Positions 1-9,386 are shown, counted from the first letter of the stretch. The stretch is DNA of 64,000 nt from Xanthomonas bromi (GCF_900092025.1 NZ_FLTX01000053.1:1-64000), one strand, 5' to 3'. Made by a program: numbers and translations. The notes: a model not told the origin generated them from the letters alone.

Positions 1-297
1 AGGAGCTAGGGCCAGGGCTGCGACCGTCGCAGTAGCGCACTGCGGGCTGAGCGCTAGCGTCGACAGGCATCAATCGCCCGACGACACACCTGCTGCAGGC
101 ATCACGGGCGCCGGGCGCATACGGTCATGCTCGCGGTGCCTCGATAGCGCCACGAAGCAATTGGAAGTTGACTAGCGGCAGCACCGAACAACGGTCAGCC
201 GACGCGCTGAGCGGTCCACTACGTGTGCGGCGCAGTGCCGCCACCGCACACGCACGGCAGTGGCAATCGCACCGGCCCCTGGCCCCCTATCACCAGC
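1..297. other. Left-edge non-coding stretch
   Basis: No convincing gene was seen in these 297 bases. The short open frames here have no recognisable protein features and run antisense to, or past, the end of the neighbouring ATPase gene. The stretch lies downstream of zapE. Confidence 0.5.
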
Positions 298-1392
298 TCA
301 CGCGCGATGCGCAGTTGCCAGATACTCCGCGCTCTGCATCTCGATCAGCCGCGAGGCGGTGCGTTCGAAGGCGCCGGCCAGGCGCTGGCCGCTGTACAAG
401 GATGCAGGCGCATCTTGCGCGGTGCAGACCAGATTGACGTGGCGGTCGTACAGCTCGTCGATCAAGTTGACGAAGCGGCGCGCGGCATCTTCGTTCATGC
501 GGTCGAAGTGCGGAATGCCGCCCAGCAACACGGTGGTGAATTCGCGTGCGATCTCGATGTAGTCGCCCGGTCCGCGCGGGCCTTCGCACAGCGCGGCAAA
601 ATCGAACCAGGCGATGCTCTTGCCACGCGCGCGCACCGCAATCTTGCGCGCCTCGATTTCGATATTGCCCGCGCGTGCCTCGGCATTGCCGCTTAATTCG
701 CCCCAGCGCTGCAGCAGCCAATCATCGGCTTGCGCATCCAGCGGCGCGCGATAGACCGGCGAGCGCGTGAGTGCACGCATTCTGTAGTCCTCGGTGCCTT
801 CTGCGTAGAGTTCCACGCAGAACTTCTGCAGCAACCCGATCGCCGGCATGAAACTGTCGCGCTGCAACCCGTTGGCGTACAGGTTTTCCGGCGCGGTGTT
901 GGACGTGGTCACCAGCGTCACGCCCTCGGCGAACAGGCGCTCGAGCAGGCGCGCCAGCAGCATCGCATCACCGATGTCGGTGACGAAGAATTCGTCCAGC
1001 ACCAACACGCGCAGATTCTCGCGCCACTGCTGGGCGATCCTGGCCAACGGATCGCTCTGCCCGGCGTGCTCGCGCAACTGCTCGTGCACGCCGCGCATGA
1101 AACGGTGGAAATGCGTGCGGTACTTCTGCTTGATCGGCAGGCCGTCGTAGAACAGATCGACCAGAAAGGTCTTGCCGCGCCCCACCCCGCCCCAGAAGTA
1201 CAGGCCACGCACCGGTTCGGGTTTTTTCCAGAACGCCGACAGCCGATCCAGCCAACCGTCCTGTTCGCTGTCCACCAGCGCTTCGTGGATACGGTCCAGT
1301 TCCGCCAGGGCTGCCAGCTGCGCAGGATCGGCGCGCCAGTCGCCGCGTTGTACGCCGGCGGCGTAGCGCTGCGACGGGGTCATCTCACTCAT
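298..1392 (-). CDS. zapE: Cell division protein ZapE (AFG1-like ATPase)
   Basis: This 364-residue protein belongs to the AFG1/ZapE family of P-loop ATPases. In E. coli ZapE associates with the Z-ring and modulates FtsZ bundling. A Walker A motif (GGVGRGKT, residues 68-75) and a Walker B segment (VLVLDEFFVTD) are visible, and length fits the family. The frame opens further upstream, but the start at 1392 is preceded by GGAG at good spacing and begins at MSEMTPSQRY, so it is preferred. It is transcribed in the same direction as the following hydrolase gene. Confidence 0.92.
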   Translation of the reverse strand: MSEMTPSQRYAAGVQRGDWRADPAQLAALAELDRIHEALVDSEQDGWLDRLSAFWKKPEPVRGLYFWGGVGRGKTFLVDLFYDGLPIKQKYRTHFHRFMRGVHEQLREHAGQSDPLARIAQQWRENLRVLVLDEFFVTDIGDAMLLARLLERLFAEGVTLVTTSNTAPENLYANGLQRDSFMPAIGLLQKFCVELYAEGTEDYRMRALTRSPVYRAPLDAQADDWLLQRWGELSGNAEARAGNIEIEARKIAVRARGKSIAWFDFAALCEGPRGPGDYIEIAREFTTVLLGGIPHFDRMNEDAARRFVNLIDELYDRHVNLVCTAQDAPASLYSGQRLAGAFERTASRLIEMQSAEYLATAHRA

Positions 1393-1470
1393 TGCATTCT
1401 CCGCGCGCCGGCTGCTGCCTGGCTCGCTCAACAGCGCATCGCCGGGCGATACGCATGGGCCGTGCCGCGG

Positions 1471-2133
1471 TCAGACTGCGGCCGGCAACCAGCGCCGGAC
1501 ACCATGCTGGATCGCACCGCGCAGGTCGATCAATTTACGGTGGAAGAAGTGGCTGGTATCGGGCATGCGCACCAGCTCGGGCTGCTGCTCCAGGGTGTCC
1601 AGCCAATCGTAAACCGCTTGCGGGTCGACGATTTCGTCGGCATCGCCCTGGATCACCAACCACTGCGCCGGCGGCTGGATATGGCTGAAATCCCAGCGCC
1701 CGGCCGGCGGCGCGATCGAGATCAGCACCTGCGGTTCAAGCGATCCGGCAGCACGCAACGACACATACGCGCCGAAGCTGAAACCGCCCAACCACAGCGT
1801 GTGGCCCGGGCGCTGCGTCCGTACCCAGTCGGCAACCGCACGCAGATCGTCCTGCTCGCCATCGCCATGATCGAACGCGCCCGCCGAATTGCCGACACTG
1901 CGGAAATTGAAACGCACCACGGTGATGCCCAGCTCGCGCAGCGCACGCGCGGCCATGGTGACGACCTTGTTGTGCATGCTGCCGCCCTCGGTAGAGAGCG
2001 GATGGCAGAAGATGGCGGTGACCGCATGTGCGGCAACATCCGGCTCGGGCAGATCGACCGCGACATCCAGCGGGCCGACCGGCCCCTCCAGCGTCAACGC
2101 AGCCGATTCGGTGGGGAATGGGGGATTGGACAT
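1471..2133 (-). CDS. Alpha/beta hydrolase
   Basis: This 220-residue cytoplasmic hydrolase has a nucleophile elbow GGFSFG with Ser near residue 119, an acid loop (GDADEIVDP) and a late His (DTSHFFH), giving the complete Ser-Asp-His triad. It resembles the small dienelactone-hydrolase-like alpha/beta hydrolases common in proteobacteria; the substrate is unknown. The open frame runs hundreds of bases upstream, antisense to the transporter gene, but that extension is low-complexity and Gln/Arg-rich. The start at 2133 (MSNPPFPTES) is the sensible one. It is divergent from the EamA transporter gene. Confidence 0.82.
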   Translation of the reverse strand: MSNPPFPTESAALTLEGPVGPLDVAVDLPEPDVAAHAVTAIFCHPLSTEGGSMHNKVVTMAARALRELGITVVRFNFRSVGNSAGAFDHGDGEQDDLRAVADWVRTQRPGHTLWLGGFSFGAYVSLRAAGSLEPQVLISIAPPAGRWDFSHIQPPAQWLVIQGDADEIVDPQAVYDWLDTLEQQPELVRMPDTSHFFHRKLIDLRGAIQHGVRRWLPAAV

Positions 2134-2199
2134 ACCGTCATAATAGCTGCCCCGCCGGCCGCGTTCATCGCCCGGCCTGCACACTTCGTTGCGTTGCCC

Positions 2200-3075
2200 A
2201 TGCATTTTCTGCTGTTTGCCGTTGTCTGCAGTGTCCTGGTGTCGGTGCTGTTGAAGCTTGCGCCACGCCGCCAGATCGACGTGTTTCATGCCATTACCTG
2301 GAACTACGCCACTGCCGCGCTCCTTGCGTGGTTGACGCTGCATCCGGCGTTGGGCACGTTGCATGCCACCACCACGCCCTGGTTGGCACTGCTGCTGTTG
2401 GCCGTGGCACTGCCCTGCGTTTTCCTGCTGCTGGCACGTTCGGTCGCGGTTGCCGGCATCGTACGTACCGATATCGCACAGCGCTTGTCGTTGCTGCTCT
2501 CGCTGGCCGCAGCCTTCACCGTCTTCGGCGAACCGGTCAATGGCTGGAAACTGGCAGGGCTGGCACTGGGTCTGCTGGCAATCGTGTGTCTCGTGCAACG
2601 ACCGCCACAGCGCGGCGCTGCGGACCCGCCGTCGGCGACGGTCGGCTTGCCCTGGTTGGTGGGCGTCTGGATGGGCTTTGCGCTCATCGATCTGCTGCTC
2701 AAGCACATCGCGCAAGCAGGAACGTCGTCGCTGACGTCGTTGACGCTCTGCTTTGCCCTGGCCTTCGCGCTCATGCTTGCGTTGCACGGCGTCCGTCGGA
2801 CCCGCGGTGTGCGGCTGAGCGCCCGCAGCATGCTTGCAGGGGTGCTGCTGGGTGCGCTCAATTTCGGCAACATCCTGTGCTACGTGCGGGCCCACCAGTT
2901 GTTGCCGGATCGCCCCGCGATGGTGTTCGCGGGCATGAATCTGGGCGTGGTCGTGTTGGGTGCGCTGGTCGGCAAGCTGGGGTTTGCCGAACGCCTGGGT
3001 CGGCGCGGCTGGTTGGGGCTGGGACTGGCGGCCCCCGCGATCGCGGCGATCGCCTGGGGAATGCGTCTGGGGTGA
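2200..3075 (+). CDS. EamA/DMT-family transporter
   Basis: This 291-residue hydrophobic protein has about ten predicted transmembrane helices in two similar halves, as in the drug/metabolite transporter superfamily. A Glu in the fourth to fifth helix region (FGEPVNGWK) resembles the EamA repeat signature. The frame is open from 730, but the upstream part is antisense shadow of zapE and the hydrolase gene; ATG 2200 starts directly with the first helix. Substrate unknown. It ends just before the PIP box of xopR. Confidence 0.75.
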   Translation: MHFLLFAVVCSVLVSVLLKLAPRRQIDVFHAITWNYATAALLAWLTLHPALGTLHATTTPWLALLLLAVALPCVFLLLARSVAVAGIVRTDIAQRLSLLLSLAAAFTVFGEPVNGWKLAGLALGLLAIVCLVQRPPQRGAADPPSATVGLPWLVGVWMGFALIDLLLKHIAQAGTSSLTSLTLCFALAFALMLALHGVRRTRGVRLSARSMLAGVLLGALNFGNILCYVRAHQLLPDRPAMVFAGMNLGVVVLGALVGKLGFAERLGRRGWLGLGLAAPAIAAIAWGMRLG

Positions 3076-3085
3076 CGATCACGTT

Positions 3086-3146
3086 TTCGGACTACGCGAC
3101 GCCGGTTCGCAGCCCGGCTCCGGCGCCGGGACGCGATCGCTACGAT
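3086..3146 (+). promoter_or_regulatory. PIP box with -10 element (HrpX-dependent promoter)
   Basis: TTCGG at 3086-3090, exactly 15 bases, then TTCGC at 3106-3110 match the plant-inducible promoter consensus TTCGB-N15-TTCGB. TACGAT follows at 3141-3146 after 30 bases, fitting the YANNNT -10 box expected 30-32 bases downstream. HrpX is the known activator of such promoters. The element also rules out the earlier in-frame ATG at 3145, which lies inside the -10 box. Confidence 0.93.
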
Positions 3147-3174
3147 GGACTCACAGTTCCGACAGGAGTGTGTG

Positions 3175-4395
3175 ATGCGCTTGAGCCTATTTTCGAGCAA
3201 CTATCATCGGGTCGCTGCAGAACCGCCAAGCCCGGCATCCACCGATAAGCTGGCGGATGCACCGGGTGCGTGTTCGCAGCACCCGCTCGCTCAAGCGCCG
3301 AAGACCGATGCAACGGCTGGCGCGTCCAAGTCGCGCCAGGGCATGCTCTCATCGGCGCGAAAGTCACTGGCGACACTGCGCAAGCAGCTGCCTTCGATGT
3401 GCCTGGGTTCGCCCACCACCAAGGCGAGCCAGAACCCCCTCCCGCGCACCTCGGCCGCGCCCCACAGCGCAAGGCGCGATCCGGCGCCGCCGCTGCGAGT
3501 CCCGCCAACGCGCGTCGATGCGCAATGGCAAGCGGCCGCGCCCGCACCGTCCGATCGGGTTTCGCAGCGGCGTGATCCGACCCAAGCGCCGCCGCCGAGG
3601 CAATCGGCACCCACCCGTGCTACGGGCCGCGTACCGGTACGCGAAAGCAGCACCGGCCCAGCACGGCAACGGCCGGCACCCAGCCCGGTCAACGTCGATC
3701 GGATGAGACAGCCGCAACCGTCCTCCAGGCAGTCGCGCGCCACGCCGGTGGCGCACAGCGTGTCGCCGCAGCCTGCCGCGACGGCGCAACACACACCGCT
3801 GCCGGCGTTGCGCAACCTGAATAAAAAGTTGGCGCTGCTCGACAAGCAGAAATACGAGATCGACCAGCGACGATTCGCTGAGGATCGCCCGCCCACGGCG
3901 GAGGAACAACAGGTGCTCGCCGAGCGTGCGGAGCTGATCGCCAGGCGCAATGAGGTTCGCGACATTCAGCTCAGCACGATGCTGGAAGGGCTTGCCCCCA
4001 TGGAGACGATCAATGCACCGCGCACAACGACCAGTTCGATAGGCGGCGTCCAGCGGGACGTGGTGCAAGGCAATCGACGCGCCTTGCTCGCCGTGCAAAA
4101 GCAGAACCTCGACATGGACTTGATAGCGGGCCATTACGCACGGGCGCAGCGGCGCCTGCAGTCTCTGAAGGACAGCGGGGCGCCTTACAAAAAGACCGCG
4201 CGTCTGGAACGCATGATGCAGGGTTACAAGAACTTCCTGGCGTTGCAGGAGATCGTCAAGAGCACCGACGATCAGTTGGAACGGATGGGCGGACCGCGGC
4301 TGATGGACAGCAGGCCTACGACAGCCGAAGAACGTCGGTTGGCGTATGAGCAAGAACTGGACGACCAACGCGCGGCGGACGACTACATTCGCTAG
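3175..4395 (+). CDS. xopR: Type III secreted effector XopR
   Basis: This 406-residue protein has a long Pro/Arg/Ser/Ala-rich, probably disordered N-terminal half (to about residue 215) and a charged helical C-terminal half. No enzyme motif is visible. XopR in other xanthomonads is a disordered effector reported to phase-separate and disturb host actin and immunity. The identification rests on recollection of the family and gene neighbourhood, size and disorder, plus the perfect PIP box. ATG 3175 has an AGGAGTG ribosome site and lies about 28 bases after the -10 box. It should be made when the hrp regulon is on and delivered into plant cells. Confidence 0.78.
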   Translation: MRLSLFSSNYHRVAAEPPSPASTDKLADAPGACSQHPLAQAPKTDATAGASKSRQGMLSSARKSLATLRKQLPSMCLGSPTTKASQNPLPRTSAAPHSARRDPAPPLRVPPTRVDAQWQAAAPAPSDRVSQRRDPTQAPPPRQSAPTRATGRVPVRESSTGPARQRPAPSPVNVDRMRQPQPSSRQSRATPVAHSVSPQPAATAQHTPLPALRNLNKKLALLDKQKYEIDQRRFAEDRPPTAEEQQVLAERAELIARRNEVRDIQLSTMLEGLAPMETINAPRTTTSSIGGVQRDVVQGNRRALLAVQKQNLDMDLIAGHYARAQRRLQSLKDSGAPYKKTARLERMMQGYKNFLALQEIVKSTDDQLERMGGPRLMDSRPTTAEERRLAYEQELDDQRAADDYIR

Positions 4396-4552
4396 CTGCG
4401 GGCAACACCGGGCGCGCTGTGTGTCCGTGGCGGAAGTGGCATCGCTTGCGCGCCGACGGCCGGCGCGCGCTGCAGATCAGGTTGCGGTTCCGCTCCGAGG
4501 CGATCGCGCCCGCATGCAAACCTGGCGGGCGATCAGCAAGCGCAACGCGCCG

Positions 4553-5878
4553 TCAACGCTCCCAGTGCGGGAACGGGTCGTCCAGCAGCTGCCATTGCGC
4601 CGGCCCCTGACGCAGTTCCTGGTCGTTGAGCAGGCACGCGTCCAGCGCAGCGCGCGTGCGCGGCGCGTCCATCTCCACGCCGATCACCGCCAGCTCCTGG
4701 CGGCGGTCGCCCCACAGCGGATGCCATAGCCGCTGCATCGCGGCGTATTCGCTGGCATCGCCCACCTCGTGCGGTTGCGGCAGCGGCGCGCTCCAGCAGT
4801 GCGTCTGCTGCCGCTGCCACCCGATGTCGGTGTAGGGCAACGGCGTGATGCTAGTTTGCAGGGGTTGGCCGATCGATTGCGTATCCACCCGGTGCCGCGC
4901 AGCGAACCAGAAACCGGCTGCGTTGGTCTGGGTGGCACCGCCCACGCTGGACAGTTCGCCCACCCAATCCATGCGACTTGCCAGCCAGAAGAAGCCTTTA
5001 CTGCGGATCACCTGCGGCAGGCCGCTGTGCACCATGCGCGCGAAGCGCTGCGGATGGAATGGCCGACGTGCGCGATACACGAAGCTGCTGATGCCGTATT
5101 CCTCGGTTTCCGGCGTGTGCTGGCCGCGCAACTCCTGCATCCAGCCCGGCGCCAGCTGCGCACGGGTGAAATCGAAACGCCCGGTGTCCAGCAGCTGCTG
5201 CAACGGCACTTCCCCATGCACCGCATCGATCATCACTGCCTCGCGGTTGAGCGCACGCAGCACCGCACGCAGGCGTTGCAGCTGCTGCGCCTCGATGCGG
5301 TCGCACTTGCTGATCACCAGCACATCGGCGAATTCCACCTGTTCGCCCAGCAACTGCACCAGCCCGCGCGTGTCGTCAGGGCCGGCTTGTTGGCCGAGTT
5401 CGGCCAGCGTGGCGGCCGAGCCGAAATCCTCCAGAAAACGGCTGCCATCCACCACCGTCACCATGGTATCGAGCCGGGCGATGTCCGACAGGCTGAAACC
5501 GTCGGCGTCGCGCACGGCGAAGGTGGCCGCCACCGGCATCGGTTCGGCGATACCGGTCGATTCGATCAGCAGATAGTCGTAGCGGCGCTGCTCGGCCAAC
5601 CGCCGCACTTCCTGCAGCAGATCGTCGCGCAGCGTGCAGCAGATGCAGCCGTTGCTGAATTCCACCAGCGTCTCTTCGGTACGCCGCAGTTCCGCGCCGC
5701 CATCGCGCACCAATTGCGCGTCGATGTTGACCTCGCTCATGTCGTTGACGATCACCGCCACACGCAATCCCTCGCGGTTGTGCAGGATGCGGTTGAGCAA
5801 GGTGGTCTTGCCCGCGCCCAGAAAGCCGGACAGCACGGTGACGGGAAGACGCGGATCGCGCTTGGGGGACAGGGACAT
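4553..5878 (-). CDS. CobW/COG0523-type zinc metallochaperone GTPase
   Basis: This 441-residue G3E-family GTPase has a P-loop GFLGAGKT (18-25), the COG0523 metal-binding motif GCICC (77-81), a base-recognition segment SKCD, and a C-terminal CobW domain. Proteins of this type controlled by Zur deliver zinc to target enzymes during zinc limitation. The Zur-like palindrome 25 bases upstream of the start supports that role. It is divergent from the MerC gene and shares its control region. The metal is inferred from the operator, since other COG0523 members handle cobalt or iron. Confidence 0.88.
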   Translation of the reverse strand: MSLSPKRDPRLPVTVLSGFLGAGKTTLLNRILHNREGLRVAVIVNDMSEVNIDAQLVRDGGAELRRTEETLVEFSNGCICCTLRDDLLQEVRRLAEQRRYDYLLIESTGIAEPMPVAATFAVRDADGFSLSDIARLDTMVTVVDGSRFLEDFGSAATLAELGQQAGPDDTRGLVQLLGEQVEFADVLVISKCDRIEAQQLQRLRAVLRALNREAVMIDAVHGEVPLQQLLDTGRFDFTRAQLAPGWMQELRGQHTPETEEYGISSFVYRARRPFHPQRFARMVHSGLPQVIRSKGFFWLASRMDWVGELSSVGGATQTNAAGFWFAARHRVDTQSIGQPLQTSITPLPYTDIGWQRQQTHCWSAPLPQPHEVGDASEYAAMQRLWHPLWGDRRQELAVIGVEMDAPRTRAALDACLLNDQELRQGPAQWQLLDDPFPHWER

Positions 5879-5902
5879 CCTGAGAGCCTGGCTGAAGTGA
5901 AG

Positions 5903-5917
5903 TGTTACTATATAACA
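5903..5917. promoter_or_regulatory. Zur-like operator between divergent genes
   Basis: TGTTACTATATAACA is a near-perfect inverted repeat (TGTTA/TAACA arms) close to the gammaproteobacterial Zur consensus, roughly GTTATA-N-TATAAC. It overlaps possible -10 elements on both strands (TATAGT on minus, TATAAC on plus), so one repressor could shut both genes under zinc sufficiency. Assignment to Zur rather than another Fur-family regulator is inference. Confidence 0.7.
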
Positions 5918-5939
5918 ATTACTCGACAGGTCATTTCAG

Positions 5940-6326
5940 ATGCGCGCCACCGTCTCGCTGCTGGACAGCTCAGCCATTGCCCTGTCCGGGCTATGCCTGT
6001 TGCATTGCCTTGCCCTGCCGCTACTGGCAGCAGCGCTACCGCTGCTGGGCGCCTGGAGCCGGGCCGAATGGGTACACGTGGTGTTCGCCATGGCAGCGCT
6101 GCCCCTGAGCGGCTACGCGCTGTGGAGCACGCACCGTCGGCATGCGCTGCCGGCACCGGTCTGGGTGTTGGCGCTTTGCGGGCTCACCGGGCTGGTGGTT
6201 GGCGCGAGTGGTCTGGCCGGCGACGCGCTGGAAACGCCGATCACGGTGATCGGCAGCCTGCTGCTGGCAAGCACGCATCTGCTCAATCTGCGGCTGCGTC
6301 GCCGACATGCAGGATGCGCGAGCTAA
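5940..6326 (+). CDS. MerC-domain membrane protein
   Basis: This 128-residue protein has about four transmembrane helices with the LHC motif in helix 1 (CLLHCLALPLL) typical of MerC-like proteins. True MerC imports mercuric ions in mer operons, but stand-alone homologues beside Zur-controlled COG0523 genes are common and are thought to act in zinc homeostasis. No merR or merA is present, which argues against mercury resistance. The gene shares the operator with the divergent GTPase gene. Confidence 0.8.
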   Translation: MRATVSLLDSSAIALSGLCLLHCLALPLLAAALPLLGAWSRAEWVHVVFAMAALPLSGYALWSTHRRHALPAPVWVLALCGLTGLVVGASGLAGDALETPITVIGSLLLASTHLLNLRLRRRHAGCAS

Positions 6327-6645
6327 CCGCACCACGATCAGCGCACAGCGCAGTTGTTGGCGCGGCGCGCATGGGCAGGTTGCCAGGTTGCGGACACGCG
6401 CACATCGATCGACAAGCGCCCGGCAGGCGGTCGCACATGTCGCCGCATACCGGAGCTGCGGCGTGGCTGCGACCTGCTGCAGCAGTGAGCACTGCTGCGC
6501 GCTGTGCGGGCGCGTCCACCTGGCCTGAAGGACCTATGCCGTCGTCAATGCGCGTGCCGGCTTGCAGCAGGCGCCGGCGCGCGATGAAGCGCCCTGTGCA
6601 AGCGCACGACAGGCAGGCATCAATGATGGCCGACAGGTGCTGGTG
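6327..6645. other. Intergenic region, nothing recognised
   Basis: About 320 bases separate the convergent MerC and nuclease genes. Short open frames on both strands have no recognisable features. No clear rho-independent terminator was found. Confidence 0.5.
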
Positions 6646-8364
6646 CTACAGCGAGAAACCCAGCAGCACCGGGTCGTGATCGGAGCTGCGCCAGGGCCCT
6701 GGCAGGTTCCGCTTGGCATAGCCGGCCGCGTCCATGACATCGGCATTGATATGCCATTCGGCCGCGCCACGCAGTTGCTTGGCCATCGCCGGGCTGAGCA
6801 GAGCGTGATCCAGGCGCCCGCTCATGCCGTCGTACACATAGCTGTAGGGCTGTTTCACCCCGGCCACCGCAAACGCGTCCTGCCAGCCGCTGGCACGCAG
6901 ACTACGCATCGGCATTTCCATCGCGTAGGCATTGAAGTCGCCCAACAGCACCGCGAGTTTGGTCTGCGCGCCGGTGGGGTCGGTCTGCAGCCACTGGTGC
7001 AACCGCTTGGCCGATTCGGTGCGGGTGGCATTCCAGCAGGCCTGGCCATCCTGCTGATCGGCGTCGGCACCGCTGGCGTTGCCGCAACCCTTGGACTTGA
7101 AGTGATTGGCCACCACAACGAATGTGGCTCCGCGCGTGCTGCGGAACGCCTGCGCCAAGGGCACGCGGCTGTGATTGTCGAACGGCCCGCCAGTCAGCGT
7201 GGCCGGCTTGCCCACCGGGGTGACCTGCGTGCTGCGGTACACGATGCCGACCCGGATCGCATCGTCACCCGAGCCGTTACCGGTATCGATGAACTGCCAA
7301 TCCTTGTCCTTGCCGGCAGCGTTGAGCGCGGCCACCAACTGCGCGATCGCCGTATCGGCGCCGCTGCCGTCGTTTTCCACTTCCATCAGCGCGGCCACAT
7401 CGGCGCCCAATGGCACGATGGTGGCGACCAGCTTGGCCAGCTGCGCCTGGAACTGTTCGTGCGTGCGCGCACCGCGCTTGGTCGGGAAGCCACCGCCACG
7501 GCCATTGCCGTTGAAGAAATTCTCCAGGTTGAACGAAGCGATGCGCAGATCGCCGCCCACCTGCGGCGCAACGGCTGTGGGCATCGACGGTAAGGTCAAC
7601 GGACTCAGCACCTGGATGCGGTAGGTGCCGTCGTAGCGTTGATCGACGATGCCATCGACCGATTTGAGCAGGCTACCGCTGCGCAGGACCGGATCGGCAG
7701 GCAGATACGACACCGCCTTGGGGCTGCGGCCGTTGCGCGCATCGTCCAGCAGCACGCGACGGCGTGCGTTATCGGCCTGCACCTGCGCGAACGCCGGCGT
7801 GCCGGCTGCGGCCACCTCGCTCGGCTGCCACAGGCGTCCGCCGAACGCGGCGACCAATTCACCGTACGTGTCCAGGCGGTCGCTGCCATTGAGCGCGAGC
7901 GCAGCGATGCGTACGTGCTCGCCTTCGAGCGCTTCCCAATTGGCCGGCGGGCCACTGAGCATGCGCACCGGCACCGGTTGGCCACTGGCGAGCCGCTCGA
8001 GGCTGCTGGCGTCCAATGTGGTCAGGCTGGCCTCGCCGCCTGCCGAGACCTCGCGCACGGTGCCGACGATGCGCACGCGGTCGCCCACCGCCAGCTCGGC
8101 ATCACCGGCACCGGTGACGAATAGACCATGCGAGCGCCGGGGCTCGAAACCGGGTTGCTGCACGAACAGGCCGGCCAGACCAACGCGCGTGTCGGCGGTA
8201 ACGATGCCTTCCACCTCCACCACGCGGCCGTCGTACGGGCTGCGGCTGTCTTCGCCCTGTACATCGGCAATCGAGAGCCGCTGCGCGGCACCGTCGGAGG
8301 CGCTGCAGAGCAACGGAGCCAACAGACCAACTAAACCGAGCACAACCAGCGGGCGACGCGACAT
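6646..8364 (-). CDS. Secreted ExeM/NucH-type endonuclease
   Basis: This 572-residue protein has an N-terminal signal peptide (about 25 residues), an OB-fold-like region resembling ExeM/NucH nucleases (about 30-250) and a C-terminal endonuclease/exonuclease/phosphatase domain. Catalytic signatures are visible: ASFNLENFF, ALMEVEND (metal-binding Glu), GDFNAYAMEMP and the terminal SDHDPV. Such enzymes degrade extracellular DNA and can be type II secretion substrates in Xanthomonas. GGAG precedes the ATG at 8364. It stands alone on the minus strand. Confidence 0.87.
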   Translation of the reverse strand: MSRRPLVVLGLVGLLAPLLCSASDGAAQRLSIADVQGEDSRSPYDGRVVEVEGIVTADTRVGLAGLFVQQPGFEPRRSHGLFVTGAGDAELAVGDRVRIVGTVREVSAGGEASLTTLDASSLERLASGQPVPVRMLSGPPANWEALEGEHVRIAALALNGSDRLDTYGELVAAFGGRLWQPSEVAAAGTPAFAQVQADNARRRVLLDDARNGRSPKAVSYLPADPVLRSGSLLKSVDGIVDQRYDGTYRIQVLSPLTLPSMPTAVAPQVGGDLRIASFNLENFFNGNGRGGGFPTKRGARTHEQFQAQLAKLVATIVPLGADVAALMEVENDGSGADTAIAQLVAALNAAGKDKDWQFIDTGNGSGDDAIRVGIVYRSTQVTPVGKPATLTGGPFDNHSRVPLAQAFRSTRGATFVVVANHFKSKGCGNASGADADQQDGQACWNATRTESAKRLHQWLQTDPTGAQTKLAVLLGDFNAYAMEMPMRSLRASGWQDAFAVAGVKQPYSYVYDGMSGRLDHALLSPAMAKQLRGAAEWHINADVMDAAGYAKRNLPGPWRSSDHDPVLLGFSL

Positions 8365-8399
8365 CGAACGACTCCAGGAAGGTGGATCAAACGCAAACG

Positions 8400-8419
8400 C
8401 CGCCCGGAAGGCGGCGCGT
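8400..8419 (-). terminator. Hairpin, possible terminator
   Basis: On the minus strand a CGCCGCC / GGCGGCG stem closes on a short TTCCG loop and is followed by a T-rich run (GTTTGCGTTT). It lies between the cytochrome gene, 220 bases upstream, and the nuclease gene, so it could end cytochrome transcription. Confidence 0.45.
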
Positions 8420-8641
8420 GATCAAGGAAAGCGCGAAGGCAGGCTAGCAAATCACGGTGAATTATTGCCAGGCGCGTCCGCTACGCAAACCCGATGCGGC
8501 CAATGCATTGCATCGGCGCCGCGCCGTTCTTGCCGGCGCCCAGAGTTGCACGCGACGCATTCGATAAAGACGAACATGGCACGCGATAAACCGCGCCGGT
8601 TGGAACACCGCAGCCCAGGTCGCCGACGCCTCGCCAGAACC

Positions 8642-9160
8642 TTATTTCAGATTACCCAGCATCCAATCGACGGTGGCGCGCACCTGCTCTTCAGTCAGGG
8701 CCGGATTGCCGCCCTTGGGGGGCATGATGCCGCCATCCGGACCGTTGTAGCCCTCGATCGCGTGCTTGTACAAGGTGTCCTTGCCCTGGGCGATGCGCGC
8801 GTCCCAATGCGAATGGTCCAATGTTGGCGCCTTGCCTACACCGGTGGTGTGGCAGGCGGTGCACAGGTTGTTGAAGATGGTCTTGCCGTCGGTCGTGCCG
8901 CCGTAAGCAGACTGCGAGGCGGCCTTGGCCAGCGCTGCGGCCTGGGCCGCGGCCTGCGCGGACGCACCGGTGGCGCCGGCATAGACCGCACCGGCAGGCG
9001 CAATGCGTTGCTGCATGCGTTTGGCGGCCGTGGGCGAGACGTCGTCGGGGATAGCGCGTTGCAAATAGGCTGCCAGGGCGATCAGGCCCAGGGTGATCAC
9101 CACGAGTAATCCGATCACCATCGAGAATTTTTTCAGGAACTCGAGGTCGTAATTCCGCAC
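8642..9160 (-). CDS. Cytochrome c5-family protein
   Basis: This 172-residue protein has an N-terminal membrane anchor (about residues 11-33), an Ala-rich linker, and a C-terminal class I cytochrome c domain with CTACH haem attachment and a methionine ligand in the MPPKGG segment. It is probably an anchored periplasmic electron carrier. The start is taken as GTG 9160 because it follows AGGGGTGAG and leads straight into VRNYDLEFLKKF. The longer open frame upstream is antisense to the DUF4198 gene. Confidence 0.85.
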   Translation of the reverse strand: MRNYDLEFLKKFSMVIGLLVVITLGLIALAAYLQRAIPDDVSPTAAKRMQQRIAPAGAVYAGATGASAQAAAQAAALAKAASQSAYGGTTDGKTIFNNLCTACHTTGVGKAPTLDHSHWDARIAQGKDTLYKHAIEGYNGPDGGIMPPKGGNPALTEEQVRATVDWMLGNLK

Positions 9161-9367
9161 GCGCTCACCCCTGGCTGTTGGTCGAAGACCTCTGCTAGCG
9201 CGGAGTATAGAGCACAGTGCAGGCCAGTCTGACCAGCCTGCATGACACTTTTCGTAACGATGTGCGCTGCGCCCCTGGTGGGCGGATGCTTCTGTCCGCA
9301 GGCACACGTGCGTCGCTTGGATAATTGCCGCAGCGCCGCATGCGGTGCATTGGTCTCCGCCGAGGGA

Positions 9368-9386
9368 ATTGCGTATCATTCCCAAT
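9368..9386 (+). promoter_or_regulatory. Fur-box-like palindrome
   Basis: ATTGCGTATCATTCCCAAT is a 19-base imperfect palindrome (7 of 9 arm positions pair) that resembles Xanthomonas Fur sites. It lies 57 bases upstream of the first gene of an iron-associated cassette. The binding protein is inferred. Confidence 0.5.

Noticed and set aside
730-2199. Long plus-strand open frame extending upstream of the EamA transporter
   Set aside because: It is antisense to zapE and the hydrolase gene, with no conserved features and a His/Gln/Arg-rich composition typical of shadow frames in high-GC DNA.
2134-2895. N-terminal extension of the alpha/beta hydrolase frame
   Set aside because: It is antisense to the transporter gene and Gln/Arg-rich. 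The family start and protein features begin at 2133.
3145-3174. Earlier ATG for xopR
   Set aside because: It lies in the -10 region of the PIP-box promoter, so it cannot be in the transcript.
5940-6326. MerC as part of a mercury resistance operon
   Set aside because: No merR, merA, merT or merP is present, and the shared operator resembles a Zur box.
4769-6679. 636-residue plus-strand frame antisense to the GTPase gene
   Set aside because: Clear shadow of the GTPase gene continuing into MerC in the wrong frame; no protein features.
6562-7593. 343-residue plus-strand frame antisense to the nuclease gene
   Set aside because: His/Arg/Gly-rich shadow frame. The nuclease frame on the other strand carries all motifs.
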